Positions 43,013-51,183 of a DNA stretch of 64,000 nt are shown piece by piece. A program made the position numbers and the translations under genes. The stretch lies in the NCBI GenBank assembly GCA_034522055.1, contig JAXHLS010000002.1, forward strand, positions 2,933,549 to 2,997,548, read 5' to 3'. The stretch's first letter is position 1. Each line of letters opens with the position of its first letter. The notes under the pieces are model-generated. The model saw only the letters and a list, made by a program, of their open reading frames with translations, searched no databases and had not been told where the DNA came from. The stretch comes from Gammaproteobacteria bacterium. GTDB lineage: Bacteria; Pseudomonadota; Gammaproteobacteria; JAABTG01.

Positions 43013-44800
43013 ATGAATCTCAGCCGTCGAGAGTTCGTGCGCCTGATGGGCCTGGCCGGCGCGGCCGGCCTGGTGCCCGGTTCCGTCTTCGCCGCCCGCA
43101 AGGCCCCGTCCGACCTCTATGAGGTCCCGAGCTTCGGCAATGCGCGCCTGCTGCACTATACCGACTGTCACGCCCAGTTGCTGCCCGTCTACTTCCGCGA
43201 GCCCAACGTCAACCTCGGCATCGGGCCCGCCTACGGCAAGGCGCCTCATCTCGTGGGTAAACACCTGCTGGAACGCTTCGATATACCCGCCGGCGGCATC
43301 GAGTCCCATGCCTTCACCTATCTCAATTTCGAGGAGGGCGCGGAGACCTACGGCAAGGTGGGGGGCTTTGCCCATCTCAAGACCCTGGTGGACAAGCTGC
43401 GCAGCGAGTACGGCCCCGCCAAGACCCTGCTGATGGACGGCGGCGACACGTGGCAGGGCTCCGGCACTGCCTTCAAGACCCGGGGTCTCGACATGGTGGG
43501 GGCTACCAACCTGCTGGGTGTGGACGTGATGACGGGCCACTGGGAGTTCACCTACCTGGACGAGGAGGTGATTAAGAACGTAGGCAAGTTCAAGGGCGAT
43601 TTCGTGGCCCAGAACGTCAAGGTCACGGAGGATGCCCTTTTCGACTACCGCTTCGAGGACTTCGAGGGCTTTCAGCCCGACAGCGGCAGGGCCTTCGAGC
43701 CCTACGTCATCAAGGATCTCGGTGGCGTGCGGGTGGCGGTCATCGGCCAGGCCTTCCCCTATACCCCCATCGCCAACCCGGCGCGTTTCATCCCCGATTG
43801 GACCTTCGGTATCCGCGACGATGCCATGCAGGAGATCGTGGACCGGGTGCGCGATACGGAGAAGCCAGACGCCGTGGTGGTGCTGTCCCACAACGGCATG
43901 GACGTGGACCTCAAGATGGCTTCCATCGTCACCGGCATAGACGCCATCTTCGGTGGTCATACCCACGACGGTGTGCCGGGGGCGATACCGATAAAGAACC
44001 GCGGCGGTACCACCCTGGTCACCAATGCCGGCTCCAACGGTAAGTTCCTCGGCGTCATGGACCTCGATGTACGTGATGGCCGGGTGCAGGGTTTCAAGTA
44101 CCGTCTGTTGCCCGTGTTCTCCAACCTTCTCGCGCCCGACGCGGGGATGGCGGCCTACATCGACGAGGTGCGCAGGCCCCACCTGCCGTGGCTCACCGAG
44201 GAGCTGGCGGTGGCCGAGGACCTGCTGTACCGCCGCGGCAACTTCAACGGCACCTTCGACCAGGTCATCTGCGATGCGTTGCGGGTCCAGCTCGATGCCC
44301 AGGTCTCCCTCTCGCCGGGCTTCCGCTGGGGCGTCTCGGTGCCGGAGGGTGATGCCATCACCATGGATCACGTGCTGACCCAGACGTGCATGACCTATCC
44401 CGAGACCTATGCCCGTGACATGAAGGGTTCGGATATCAAGCTGATCCTGGAGGATGTCTGCGACAACCTGTTCAATCCCGACCCCTACTACCAGCAGGGC
44501 GGCGACATGGTGCGAGTGGGTGGCCTGGACTACACCTGCGATCCCACCGCGGAGATGGGTAACCGTATCCAGGAACTCAGGCTCGACGACGGCAGCCTCA
44601 TCGAAGGTGACAAGACCTATAAAGTAGCGGGCTGGGCCACCGTGGGTTCCCAGTCGCCCGGGGCCCCGGTGTGGGATGTGGTGGCGGATTATCTGCGGGA
44701 CCGCAAATCCGCCCGTATCGATAAACTCAACACGCCCAAACTCCGCAACGTGGAGGGCAACCCCGGGCTGGCGGACTACGCCAACCAGGTGTTGAGTTAG
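43013..44800 (+). CDS. soxB: Thiosulfohydrolase SoxB
   Basis: SoxB is the periplasmic dimanganese enzyme that releases sulfate from SoxY-bound thiosulfate intermediates. The protein has 595 residues. A twin-arginine-like signal (SRREFVRLMGLAGAAG) is followed by a metallophosphatase domain with metal-binding motifs HYTDCHAQL, DGGDTWQGS, GHWEFTY, LSHNGMDVD and GGHTHDGVP. The C-terminal 5'-nucleotidase-like domain is complete. The start at 43013 follows GGAGGAG. No other sox genes are in the window, so soxB is separated from soxXYZA here. It is the strongest marker of a sulfur-oxidising lifestyle. Confidence 0.97.
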   Translation: MNLSRREFVRLMGLAGAAGLVPGSVFAARKAPSDLYEVPSFGNARLLHYTDCHAQLLPVYFREPNVNLGIGPAYGKAPHLVGKHLLERFDIPAGGIESHAFTYLNFEEGAETYGKVGGFAHLKTLVDKLRSEYGPAKTLLMDGGDTWQGSGTAFKTRGLDMVGATNLLGVDVMTGHWEFTYLDEEVIKNVGKFKGDFVAQNVKVTEDALFDYRFEDFEGFQPDSGRAFEPYVIKDLGGVRVAVIGQAFPYTPIANPARFIPDWTFGIRDDAMQEIVDRVRDTEKPDAVVVLSHNGMDVDLKMASIVTGIDAIFGGHTHDGVPGAIPIKNRGGTTLVTNAGSNGKFLGVMDLDVRDGRVQGFKYRLLPVFSNLLAPDAGMAAYIDEVRRPHLPWLTEELAVAEDLLYRRGNFNGTFDQVICDALRVQLDAQVSLSPGFRWGVSVPEGDAITMDHVLTQTCMTYPETYARDMKGSDIKLILEDVCDNLFNPDPYYQQGGDMVRVGGLDYTCDPTAEMGNRIQELRLDDGSLIEGDKTYKVAGWATVGSQSPGAPVWDVVADYLRDRKSARIDKLNTPKLRNVEGNPGLADYANQVLS

Positions 44801-44839
44801 GAAGCCTGCGTCAATCGCGCCAGCGATTGGAACTGACTG

Positions 44840-44866
44840 CCCGGCCCGGTCGTGCACCGGGCCGGG
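44840..44866 (+). terminator. Strong hairpin after soxB
   Basis: CCCGGCCCGGT and ACCGGGCCGGG form an 11-bp perfect stem with a five-base loop 39 bp after the soxB stop. It is followed by TCATCCCTT, not a pure T tract. It may serve both converging transcripts. Confidence 0.7.
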
Positions 44867-44952
44867 TCATCCCTTAGATCGGGGCATGCCTTAGATAGGG
44901 TGGTCCGCTCTCCACGGACGGGGTCCCGTCTCTTCAGCGCCGCCGCAGGCCC

Positions 44953-45711
44953 TCAGCGCGCATACTCCAGGGCGATCAGCATGCCCAGCAGCAGCGCCAT
45001 CATCATGGCGCCCAGGCTGTCCCGCGGCCGCCAACGCTCCTGGGGCAGCAGGTACAGGCGTCCCTGGAAGCCGCGGCACCTCATGGCATCGAGGATGCGC
45101 CGGGAGCGTTCCAGGCTGCGCACCATGAGCATGCCCACCAGCCAGCCGTAGGTGCGCCAAGTGTGGCGGTTGCTTCCCGGGGTGAAGGCCCGCGCCCGCA
45201 TGGCGAGGCGCATGCGCCGGTATTCGTCGTACATCACCCCCATGTAACGGACGGTGAGCAGGAACAGATGCACCAGCTTGTGAGGCACCCCCAGGCGCGC
45301 CAGCGCATGGCCGAGAATGGCGGGATCCAGGGTGCCCGCAAGTGCCAGCAGCATGATCACGATGGCATTGGCCCGCAGGGCGATGGCGACGGCGCGATGC
45401 AGTCCTTCCCATGTGGCCACCAGTGGTCCGACGGCGAACAGCGTCTCGCCGGTCACGGTGAAGGGCAGGGAAGCCAGTACCACCACCATGAAGCCCTCCA
45501 GAGCCACCAGCCGGCGCCCCAGCAGCCGCGCCGGCAGGCCCGCGGCGGCGGCCACCGCGAGGGCGATGGTCAGGGCGCCTGCCAGTACCCATAGGTCCTG
45601 GAGAGACGCGACCACACCGGCGAAGGCCAGCGCGGCCACCACCCGCAGGCGCGGGTCGAGGTCGGCCAGCCACGGTCGCGGTGTCGCGACGACGAGGGCG
45701 AGGACGCTCAT
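44953..45711 (-). CDS. cbiQ: ECF transporter T component, CbiQ-type
   Basis: A 252-residue inner-membrane protein with about five helices. It has the coupling motifs of T components, here as MRLAMRARAFTPG and LDAMRCRGFQGRL, which would bind the ATPase helices. The N-terminal DPRLRVVAALAFAGV is typical of CbiQ. The start ATG at 45711 overlaps the preceding gene. It is the last gene of the nickel/cobalt cluster. No CbiO/NikO ATPase gene follows, as the next genes are convergent. Confidence 0.9.
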   Translation of the reverse strand: MSVLALVVATPRPWLADLDPRLRVVAALAFAGVVASLQDLWVLAGALTIALAVAAAAGLPARLLGRRLVALEGFMVVVLASLPFTVTGETLFAVGPLVATWEGLHRAVAIALRANAIVIMLLALAGTLDPAILGHALARLGVPHKLVHLFLLTVRYMGVMYDEYRRMRLAMRARAFTPGSNRHTWRTYGWLVGMLMVRSLERSRRILDAMRCRGFQGRLYLLPQERWRPRDSLGAMMMALLLGMLIALEYAR

Positions 45712-46259
45712 GGGCCGCGCCGGCGGCTGCGCCACCACAGCACCACCCCGGCGATGCCGAAGATGAAACCGATGCCGCCGACCACGTCGCCGAGGCGGGC
45801 GCGCCGGGCATGGGCCTGCAACTCGGCCCGCAGGGGGCCCACCTGGCGGGCCACGGCGCGCTCCACGAGGGCCGCCAAGGGGTCGCCGGCAGGCGGCGCC
45901 CCGGGGTCCGTGGCCGGCGCGGGGGCGGTGGTGCTCTGGGCCGTGGTGTCGGCGGCGGCGCCCAACTCCGCGGCGCTCACCGTCCACGTGGCGCGGTGGC
46001 CGTCGCCGGTGTCGGCTACTATGCGGTGTGGTACCCGACTCTCGGTGACGTAGTTGAACTCCCCCGCGGCGTCGGGCTCGAGGGTGGCCAGGATGGTGTC
46101 GTCCGGTCCCCGCACGGCGATGCGGGCCCCGGCCGCGCGGCCGCCGCCCGCGAAATAGGCGTAGCCATGGATGGTGTCGCCCTCGGTCCAGGCGAAGACG
46201 TTCAGCAGGTGCGCCGCTGCCGGGACGCTCCAGGCGGCGGCCAACAGCAGTAACAGCAT
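45708..46259 (-). CDS. NikL/CbiL-like accessory membrane protein
   Basis: A 183-residue protein. The signal peptide MLLLLLAAAWSVPAAA is followed by a periplasmic carboxypeptidase-regulatory-like beta domain (YAYFAGGGRAAGARIAVRGP). A Thr/Ala/Pro linker and a C-terminal transmembrane helix (GGIGFIFGIAGVVLWW) complete it. This layout is that of NikL-type small components of nickel/cobalt ECF transporters. It lies between cbiM and cbiQ, overlapping cbiQ by 4 bp. Confidence 0.8.
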   Translation of the reverse strand: MLLLLLAAAWSVPAAAHLLNVFAWTEGDTIHGYAYFAGGGRAAGARIAVRGPDDTILATLEPDAAGEFNYVTESRVPHRIVADTGDGHRATWTVSAAELGAAADTTAQSTTAPAPATDPGAPPAGDPLAALVERAVARQVGPLRAELQAHARRARLGDVVGGIGFIFGIAGVVLWWRSRRRGP

Positions 46260-46263
46260 GCGT

Positions 46264-46887
46264 CTAGCCAAGGGAGTCCTCCCGGCGTGCCAGCAGTTCC
46301 GGTGCCACCCGCCGCAGGAACACCACGGCCCCGCCGGTGACCGCCGCCTCCACCAGCAACAGCGGGACATAGGTGGCCAGGATCACCTTGGCGGCGGGCA
46401 GGAAGGCGGGGCCCGAGAGCCCCAGGGACAGGGCCACCAGGGTGCCGGTAAGCGCCACCCCCAGGGCGCCGGCCAGGGCCCCCAGGGCGAACAACGGCGT
46501 GCGGCCGCGGGCACGTGCGATGAAAGGTCCGATCAGGGCGGCGCACGCCAGGGCCGGGGCCGCGATGTTGAAGGTATTCACGCCCAGCACCAGCAGGCCG
46601 CCGTGGCCGAAGAAAGTGACCTGCATCACCAGGGCTACCAAAATAGTGGGTACCGCGGCCCAGCCGAGGATGAGACCGATGAGGCCGTTCAGGATCAGAT
46701 GCACGCTGCTGGGCGCCACCGGCACGCTCACCAGAGAGGCCACGAAGAAGGCCGCCGCCATCACCGCCGCCTGGGGGATGCGCTCGTAGTCCAGGCGCCG
46801 CACGGCCACCGCCAGGGCGGTGGCGGCCAGCACCCCGCCGCCCACCAGCACGGGAGCGGCGAGGACGCCGTCGGGGATATGGGCGAT
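46264..46887 (-). CDS. cbiM: Nickel/cobalt ECF transporter S component CbiM/NikM
   Basis: CbiM binds Co2+ or Ni2+ through its free N terminus and an early histidine. The conserved AHIPDGVLAAP and SSVHLILNGLIGLILGW motifs are present, with seven hydrophobic segments. No ATG, GTG or TTG lies close to the conserved N terminus. The best start is the ATC at 46887-46885, 9 nt after GGGAGG, giving (fMet)-Ala-His-Ile-Pro. The alternative, GTG at 46929, adds 14 residues inside the previous gene. The total is 207 residues from the ATC. The metal is nickel or cobalt; the sequence does not decide. Confidence 0.85.
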   Translation of the reverse strand: MAHIPDGVLAAPVLVGGGVLAATALAVAVRRLDYERIPQAAVMAAAFFVASLVSVPVAPSSVHLILNGLIGLILGWAAVPTILVALVMQVTFFGHGGLLVLGVNTFNIAAPALACAALIGPFIARARGRTPLFALGALAGALGVALTGTLVALSLGLSGPAFLPAAKVILATYVPLLLVEAAVTGGAVVFLRRVAPELLARREDSLG

Positions 46888-46901
46888 GGTCCGGCGCCTC
46901 C

Positions 46902-47672
46902 CTACTGCATATCGCGGGCGTGGACCCACATGAGGGCACCTTGTTCCACCGGCACCTCCGCGCCCTCGGGATTCGTCATCGTCTCGTCCCCCTCCAGGAG
47001 GGCGGCGAAACCCCACCAGCCGGCGCGGGGCATGGCGTAGGCGAAGACGCCGTTGGAATCAGCCTTGATCACCTGGGTGACATAGGCGTCTGCGGGCGGG
47101 GTGACGGACCCGTCGTTACGCCATTCCACCTCCACCTCGGCGAAGGGTACCGGGGCGCCGTTCTTCTTCACCACGCCGCGGAACAGGTTGCCCGTCCACA
47201 GGCCGTAGGGGCGGACCAGGGGGGCGATTTCCACGGGGAAGCCGACACTGTGGTCCCAGCCTTCCCCGGCACCGAAGGCGGAGACCACCACCTTCGTGTA
47301 GTGGACTATCATCACGCCTTCGGCGGGTTCCCAGTACGGCGCCGGCTCGACGTAGAACACGTAGTCGCCGGGACGCCGGAAGGTGTAGTCGGCTTGGAAC
47401 GCCGTCTTGCCGTCCACGCGGCGGGTCGCCAGGGATGCTGCAAGGTCCTCGTGCCCGTGGGGGCCGAGGGCGCCGAAGCGGGCGGGCCGTGCCATCTCCA
47501 TGGCCGGGCCACCCATCATGGGGTGGGTGAATCTCAGATCGAGACCCACGGTGCGATTATCGGCGTCTTCCACGATATCTCGGTCGGGTATCATCTCAAG
47601 GAAATGGGCCGCGACCATCGCCGGCCACAACGATGTGCCCGTGAGTATTAGAATGGCACCGATTCGGTTCAT
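46902..47672 (-). CDS. NikK-like DUF4198 periplasmic protein
   Basis: A 256-residue exported protein with a signal peptide ([16 protein letters not shown]) and the DUF4198 pattern: [11 protein letters not shown] at the mature N terminus (His likely metal-binding), [15 protein letters not shown] and [16 protein letters not shown]. NikK-type proteins present nickel or cobalt to the NikM/CbiM core. It is the first gene of the minus-strand cluster, and its 3' end overlaps any extended form of cbiM. Confidence 0.85.
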   Translation of the reverse strand: MNRIGAILILTGTSLWPAMVAAHFLEMIPDRDIVEDADNRTVGLDLRFTHPMMGGPAMEMARPARFGALGPHGHEDLAASLATRRVDGKTAFQADYTFRRPGDYVFYVEPAPYWEPAEGVMIVHYTKVVVSAFGAGEGWDHSVGFPVEIAPLVRPYGLWTGNLFRGVVKKNGAPVPFAEVEVEWRNDGSVTPPADAYVTQVIKADSNGVFAYAMPRAGWWGFAALLEGDETMTNPEGAEVPVEQGALMWVHARDMQ

Positions 47673-48714
47673 CTGCGGCCTCTGCTTGTCGTGTCATTAC
47701 CGGGATTGGTGGGTGGACCCCGTGGCCACGCCCAGGGGTCCGGAAGGTCTATTAATCATACAAAACTAAATTTCGTAATAACAGGGTCTTCTCAATGTCG
47801 GGCTAAAGCCCGACCTACAAACACATCCCTACCGCCCGACCCACAGCCACACCCACCGCCTGTTCCTGTGGCACGGATGTAGGTCGGGATTCATCCCGAC
47901 ATTAAAGCCCGCCGCGCATACCACAGGCCGTGCCGGAACCACCCGCAGGCTGTCGGGCTGAAGCCCGACCTACAGCCCGACCTACAGCCCGACCAACAGC
48001 CCGACCCACAGCCCGACCCACAGCCACACCCACCGCCTGTTCCTGTGGCACGGATGTAGCGCCCGCAAACCGCCGAATTTCGTCGGCTGCCAAGAGCAGC
48101 CGACCTACGCCTCTGTCCTTCTCCCCAGGGAAAATGGGAAAGGGGAAATGGGAAATGGGAAATGGGAAAAGATTACCACCCGTGCGTCCGCTCTGCTGAC
48201 GCCGAAACGGTGGATCCGCTGCGCCTTTTCGAACTGCCACTCCTCCCTGACGTTCTCCCTTTTCGCGTCATTTCGCGTCTTTCGCGGTTACGCTTTTTGT
48301 AGATCGGGATTCATCCCGACATTCGGCTGTGGGGGGGCGAGACGGATGTCCATGTAGGCGACGACGGGCATTCGGGTAGACGACTGGATGTCTGGGTAAG
48401 AGGGTGGGTGTCTGGATAGGGGGATGGCGTAAGAATGGAGTATGGGATGTCTAACGAATTGCTTGCGACTTCGGAAACCTAAGGAAGAATCGGATTGTGA
48501 CTACCGTTGATACTGGAGTCGATACGGCGGGCTTGCTGCCGAGGCGCGTGGGGCATTTGGACCTATTGACCGGTGTAAAACAACCGCTTTTGGCTGATGG
48601 CTGGCCAGAGATGGTGTCGGTGGTGGTTTGTACGTGGCCTTTTGCGGGCACCTGGCATGGTTCTCGCCTGATCTTTTTTCCAACCGCCGCCGTGGTTCAA
48701 TCCATCGCACGAAC
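47673..48714. other. Long gene-free region with repeats
   Basis: No gene is supported over about 1 kb. REP-like palindromes lie at 47795-47819, 47879-47903, 47950-47974 and 48299-48323. The stretch 47966-48019 holds four or five tandem CCCGACC(T/C)ACAG units. An inverted copy of the ACGAAAGACGCGAAA repeat is near 48265. The part after 48330 is less repetitive, with short GGGTGTCTGGATAG-like near repeats, and weak ORFs there were not accepted. No B12 riboswitch or NikR operator was seen upstream of the nickel/cobalt genes. Confidence 0.6.
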
Positions 48715-50061
48715 ATGTCGACCCTTCTTTACATTCTGATCATTCCGTTACTGCTCGCCTTCATCGCGACGCCCGCGCGGGCGGATGGGGAGGCGATGCT
48801 GATTCCGGTGCAGGGTCCCATCGGTGCAGCCACCGGGGAGATGGTGGTGCGTGGCATCGGCGAGGCAAAGGAGCAGGGCGCCGCTCTGGTGATCCTGGAG
48901 ATGGATACCCCCGGGGGCCTCGATGCGGCCATGCGCCACATTGTCAAGGCCATCCTGGCCTCCGACGTGCCTGTGGTCACCTATGTGTCGCCCTCGGGGG
49001 CGCGGGCCGCCAGCGCCGGCACCTACATCCTCTACGCCAGCCACGTGGCCGCCATGGCCCCCGCTACCAATCTCGGGGCGGCCACGCCGGTGCAGGTAGG
49101 CGGGCTTCCCGGCCTCGGGGATAAGGCGCCCGCGGGCGACGGGGACGAGGCGGAAGGTGATGACGGGGAGCCCGCCGGCGACGCCATGGAGCGCAAGATG
49201 GTGAACGACGCGGTGGCCTATATCCGGGGCTTGGCGGAAATGAGAGACCGCAACGCCGAGTGGGCGGAGCGGGCCGTGCGGGAAGCGGTGAGCCTGTCGT
49301 CATCGGCCGCACTGGAGGACGGCGTCATCGATGTCGTGGCCGCCAGTATCCCCGAGCTGTTGGAGGCCATCCATGGCCGCACCGTCAATGTTGCCGGGAT
49401 GGAGCACGAGCTGGACACCGAGGGCCTCATGGTGAATCGCGTCGAACCGGGCTGGCGGACGCGGTTGCTGTCCATCATCGCCAATCCCAACGTCGCCTAC
49501 ATCCTGCTGATGATCGGCATCTACGGGCTCATCTTCGAACTCGCGAATCCGGGGGCGGTGATCCCCGGTACTATCGGTGCGGTAAGCCTGTTGCTGGCCC
49601 TCTATGCCCTCCAGGTGTTGTCGGTGGACTACGCGGGGGTGGCGCTGATCCTCCTCGGGGTGGCTCTCATGACGGCTGAAGCCTTCGCCCCGAGTTTCGG
49701 TGTCCTCGGGCTCGGCGGGCTGGCCGCCTTCCTGTTTGGCTCGGTGATCCTCATGGACGAGGAGGGTGTGGCCGTTTCCCTGCCCGTGGTCTTCATCACC
49801 GGCGCCCTAAGCGCGGGCCTCTCCATCTGGGTGGTGGGCCGCCTGGCGGCCCTGCGCCACAAGCCAGTCGTCAGTGGCACCGGGCGGCTGGTAGGGATGA
49901 GCGGCACCGCACGGGAGGACTTCGACCACAGTGGTCACGTGCGGGTGGAGGGTGAGGTCTGGCAGGCGGATACCCGCGCCCCGGTACACAAGGGCGACGC
50001 CGTGCGGGTCCTGTCCGTCGACGGCCTGCGCCTCGAGGTTGAACCGGAGAAACAGGAGTAA
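48715..50061 (+). CDS. nfeD: NfeD-family membrane serine protease
   Basis: A 448-residue protein. A signal/anchor helix ([17 protein letters not shown]) precedes a ClpP-like serine protease domain with the nucleophile region [16 protein letters not shown] and a lysine/asp-rich insertion ([15 protein letters not shown]). A four-helix membrane section ([19 protein letters not shown] onwards) and a C-terminal OB-fold domain ([20 protein letters not shown]) follow. NfeD proteases work with stomatin partners, and the next gene is a stomatin. The start at 48715 has no strong ribosome site. Confidence 0.92.
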   Translation: MSTLLYILIIPLLLAFIATPARADGEAMLIPVQGPIGAATGEMVVRGIGEAKEQGAALVILEMDTPGGLDAAMRHIVKAILASDVPVVTYVSPSGARAASAGTYILYASHVAAMAPATNLGAATPVQVGGLPGLGDKAPAGDGDEAEGDDGEPAGDAMERKMVNDAVAYIRGLAEMRDRNAEWAERAVREAVSLSSSAALEDGVIDVVAASIPELLEAIHGRTVNVAGMEHELDTEGLMVNRVEPGWRTRLLSIIANPNVAYILLMIGIYGLIFELANPGAVIPGTIGAVSLLLALYALQVLSVDYAGVALILLGVALMTAEAFAPSFGVLGLGGLAAFLFGSVILMDEEGVAVSLPVVFITGALSAGLSIWVVGRLAALRHKPVVSGTGRLVGMSGTAREDFDHSGHVRVEGEVWQADTRAPVHKGDAVRVLSVDGLRLEVEPEKQE

Positions 50062-50065
50062 CGCG

Positions 50066-50872
50066 ATGATGAACGAACTGATGCTGACCTATCTGCTGCC
50101 CATACTTCTGGTGGTGGCGTTTCTGGCCGCGGCCCTGCGCATCCTGCGCGAGTATGAGCGTGGCGTGGTGTTCTTCCTCGGCCGCTTCCAGGCGGTCAAG
50201 GGGCCGGGGCTCATCGTCCTCGTGCCCGGCATCCAGCAGATGGTGCGGGTGGACCTGCGTATCATCACCATGGACGTGCCGGAACAGGACCTCATCACCA
50301 AGGACAACGTCACGGTGCGGGTGAACGCCGTGCTGTACTTCAAGGTGGTGGATGCGGAGAAGGCGGTCATCCAGGTCGAGCAGTTCGAGATGGCGACGAG
50401 CCAACTGGCCCAGACTACCCTGCGCTCGGTGCTCGGCCAGCACGATCTGGACGAACTGCTGTCGGAGCGTGACCGCCTGAACAGCGATATCCAGGGGATC
50501 CTCGATGAACAGACCGACGCCTGGGGCATCAAGGTGACCAACGTCGAGATCAAGCACGTGGACCTCAACGAGAACATGATCCGCGCCATCGCCCGCCAGG
50601 CTGAGGCGGAGCGCAACCGGCGCGCGAAGGTGATCCATGCCGATGGCGAGTATCAGGCCTCGGAGCGCCTGCGCGATGCCGCCGGTGTCATCGCCGATCA
50701 CCCCGAGGCCCTGCAGTTGCGTTACCTCCAGACCCTGGCGGACATGTCCAGTGATCGGGCCACCACGGTGGTGTTTCCCTTGCCCATGGAGTGGTTGCAG
50801 TCCTTCAGCAGGACCCCGGCTGCGGGTGGCGCCGGCAAGAAGGGCGCACCGGAAGAGGAACAAGAGGCCTGA
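50066..50872 (+). CDS. Slipin/stomatin (SPFH/band 7) protein
   Basis: A 268-residue membrane protein. One N-terminal hairpin helix ([20 protein letters not shown]) is followed by an SPFH domain ([35 protein letters not shown]) and a coiled coil ([22 protein letters not shown] split by the end of the domain). It is the standard partner and substrate of NfeD. It starts 5 bp after nfeD with AGGAG before the ATG. Confidence 0.93.
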   Translation: MMNELMLTYLLPILLVVAFLAAALRILREYERGVVFFLGRFQAVKGPGLIVLVPGIQQMVRVDLRIITMDVPEQDLITKDNVTVRVNAVLYFKVVDAEKAVIQVEQFEMATSQLAQTTLRSVLGQHDLDELLSERDRLNSDIQGILDEQTDAWGIKVTNVEIKHVDLNENMIRAIARQAEAERNRRAKVIHADGEYQASERLRDAAGVIADHPEALQLRYLQTLADMSSDRATTVVFPLPMEWLQSFSRTPAAGGAGKKGAPEEEQEA

Positions 50873-51183
50873 CACGGCCCGATGCCGATGGGAATGCCGG
50901 TCGTGGCTCTCCGGCCGGGTCGACGGTGGCTCCTTCCGCAAAGGCCACGTTGGTAATCACGGGCCTCCCGGACATACCGGCATCGCAGTGTGCGAGAATG
51001 GCTCGCGCCGCGGCATCCGCGGCAGGGTGAAAAAGAGTCGGGGGGCATAGCCATGAGTATCGAGCCGCGGAGGGCATCGAGGGTTTTCGCCCCGTTGATT
51101 TCCTGGCCCCGTAGCGCGTCACCGCACCGGTGGCGACTCGCCTCCATGGCGATGGCGGGCCAGCGGCCGCGGCGGTATGCGCC
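50873..51183. other. Spacer without supported gene
   Basis: Both strands carry short open frames, but none has a recognisable protein or a good start. No clear palindrome or repeat of the common families is present. Confidence 0.4.

Noticed and set aside
47757-47785. NikR operator upstream of the nickel/cobalt genes
   Set aside because: One TCATAC half site is present, but no GTATGA partner occurs at the required spacing.
47673-47880. Cobalamin riboswitch before the CbiM-type operon
   Set aside because: No B12-box-like sequence or conserved stems could be recognised; the region is made of repeats.
48497-48739. 80-residue plus-strand ORF before nfeD
   Set aside because: GTG start without ribosome site, no family resemblance, and it overlaps the nfeD signal peptide in another frame.
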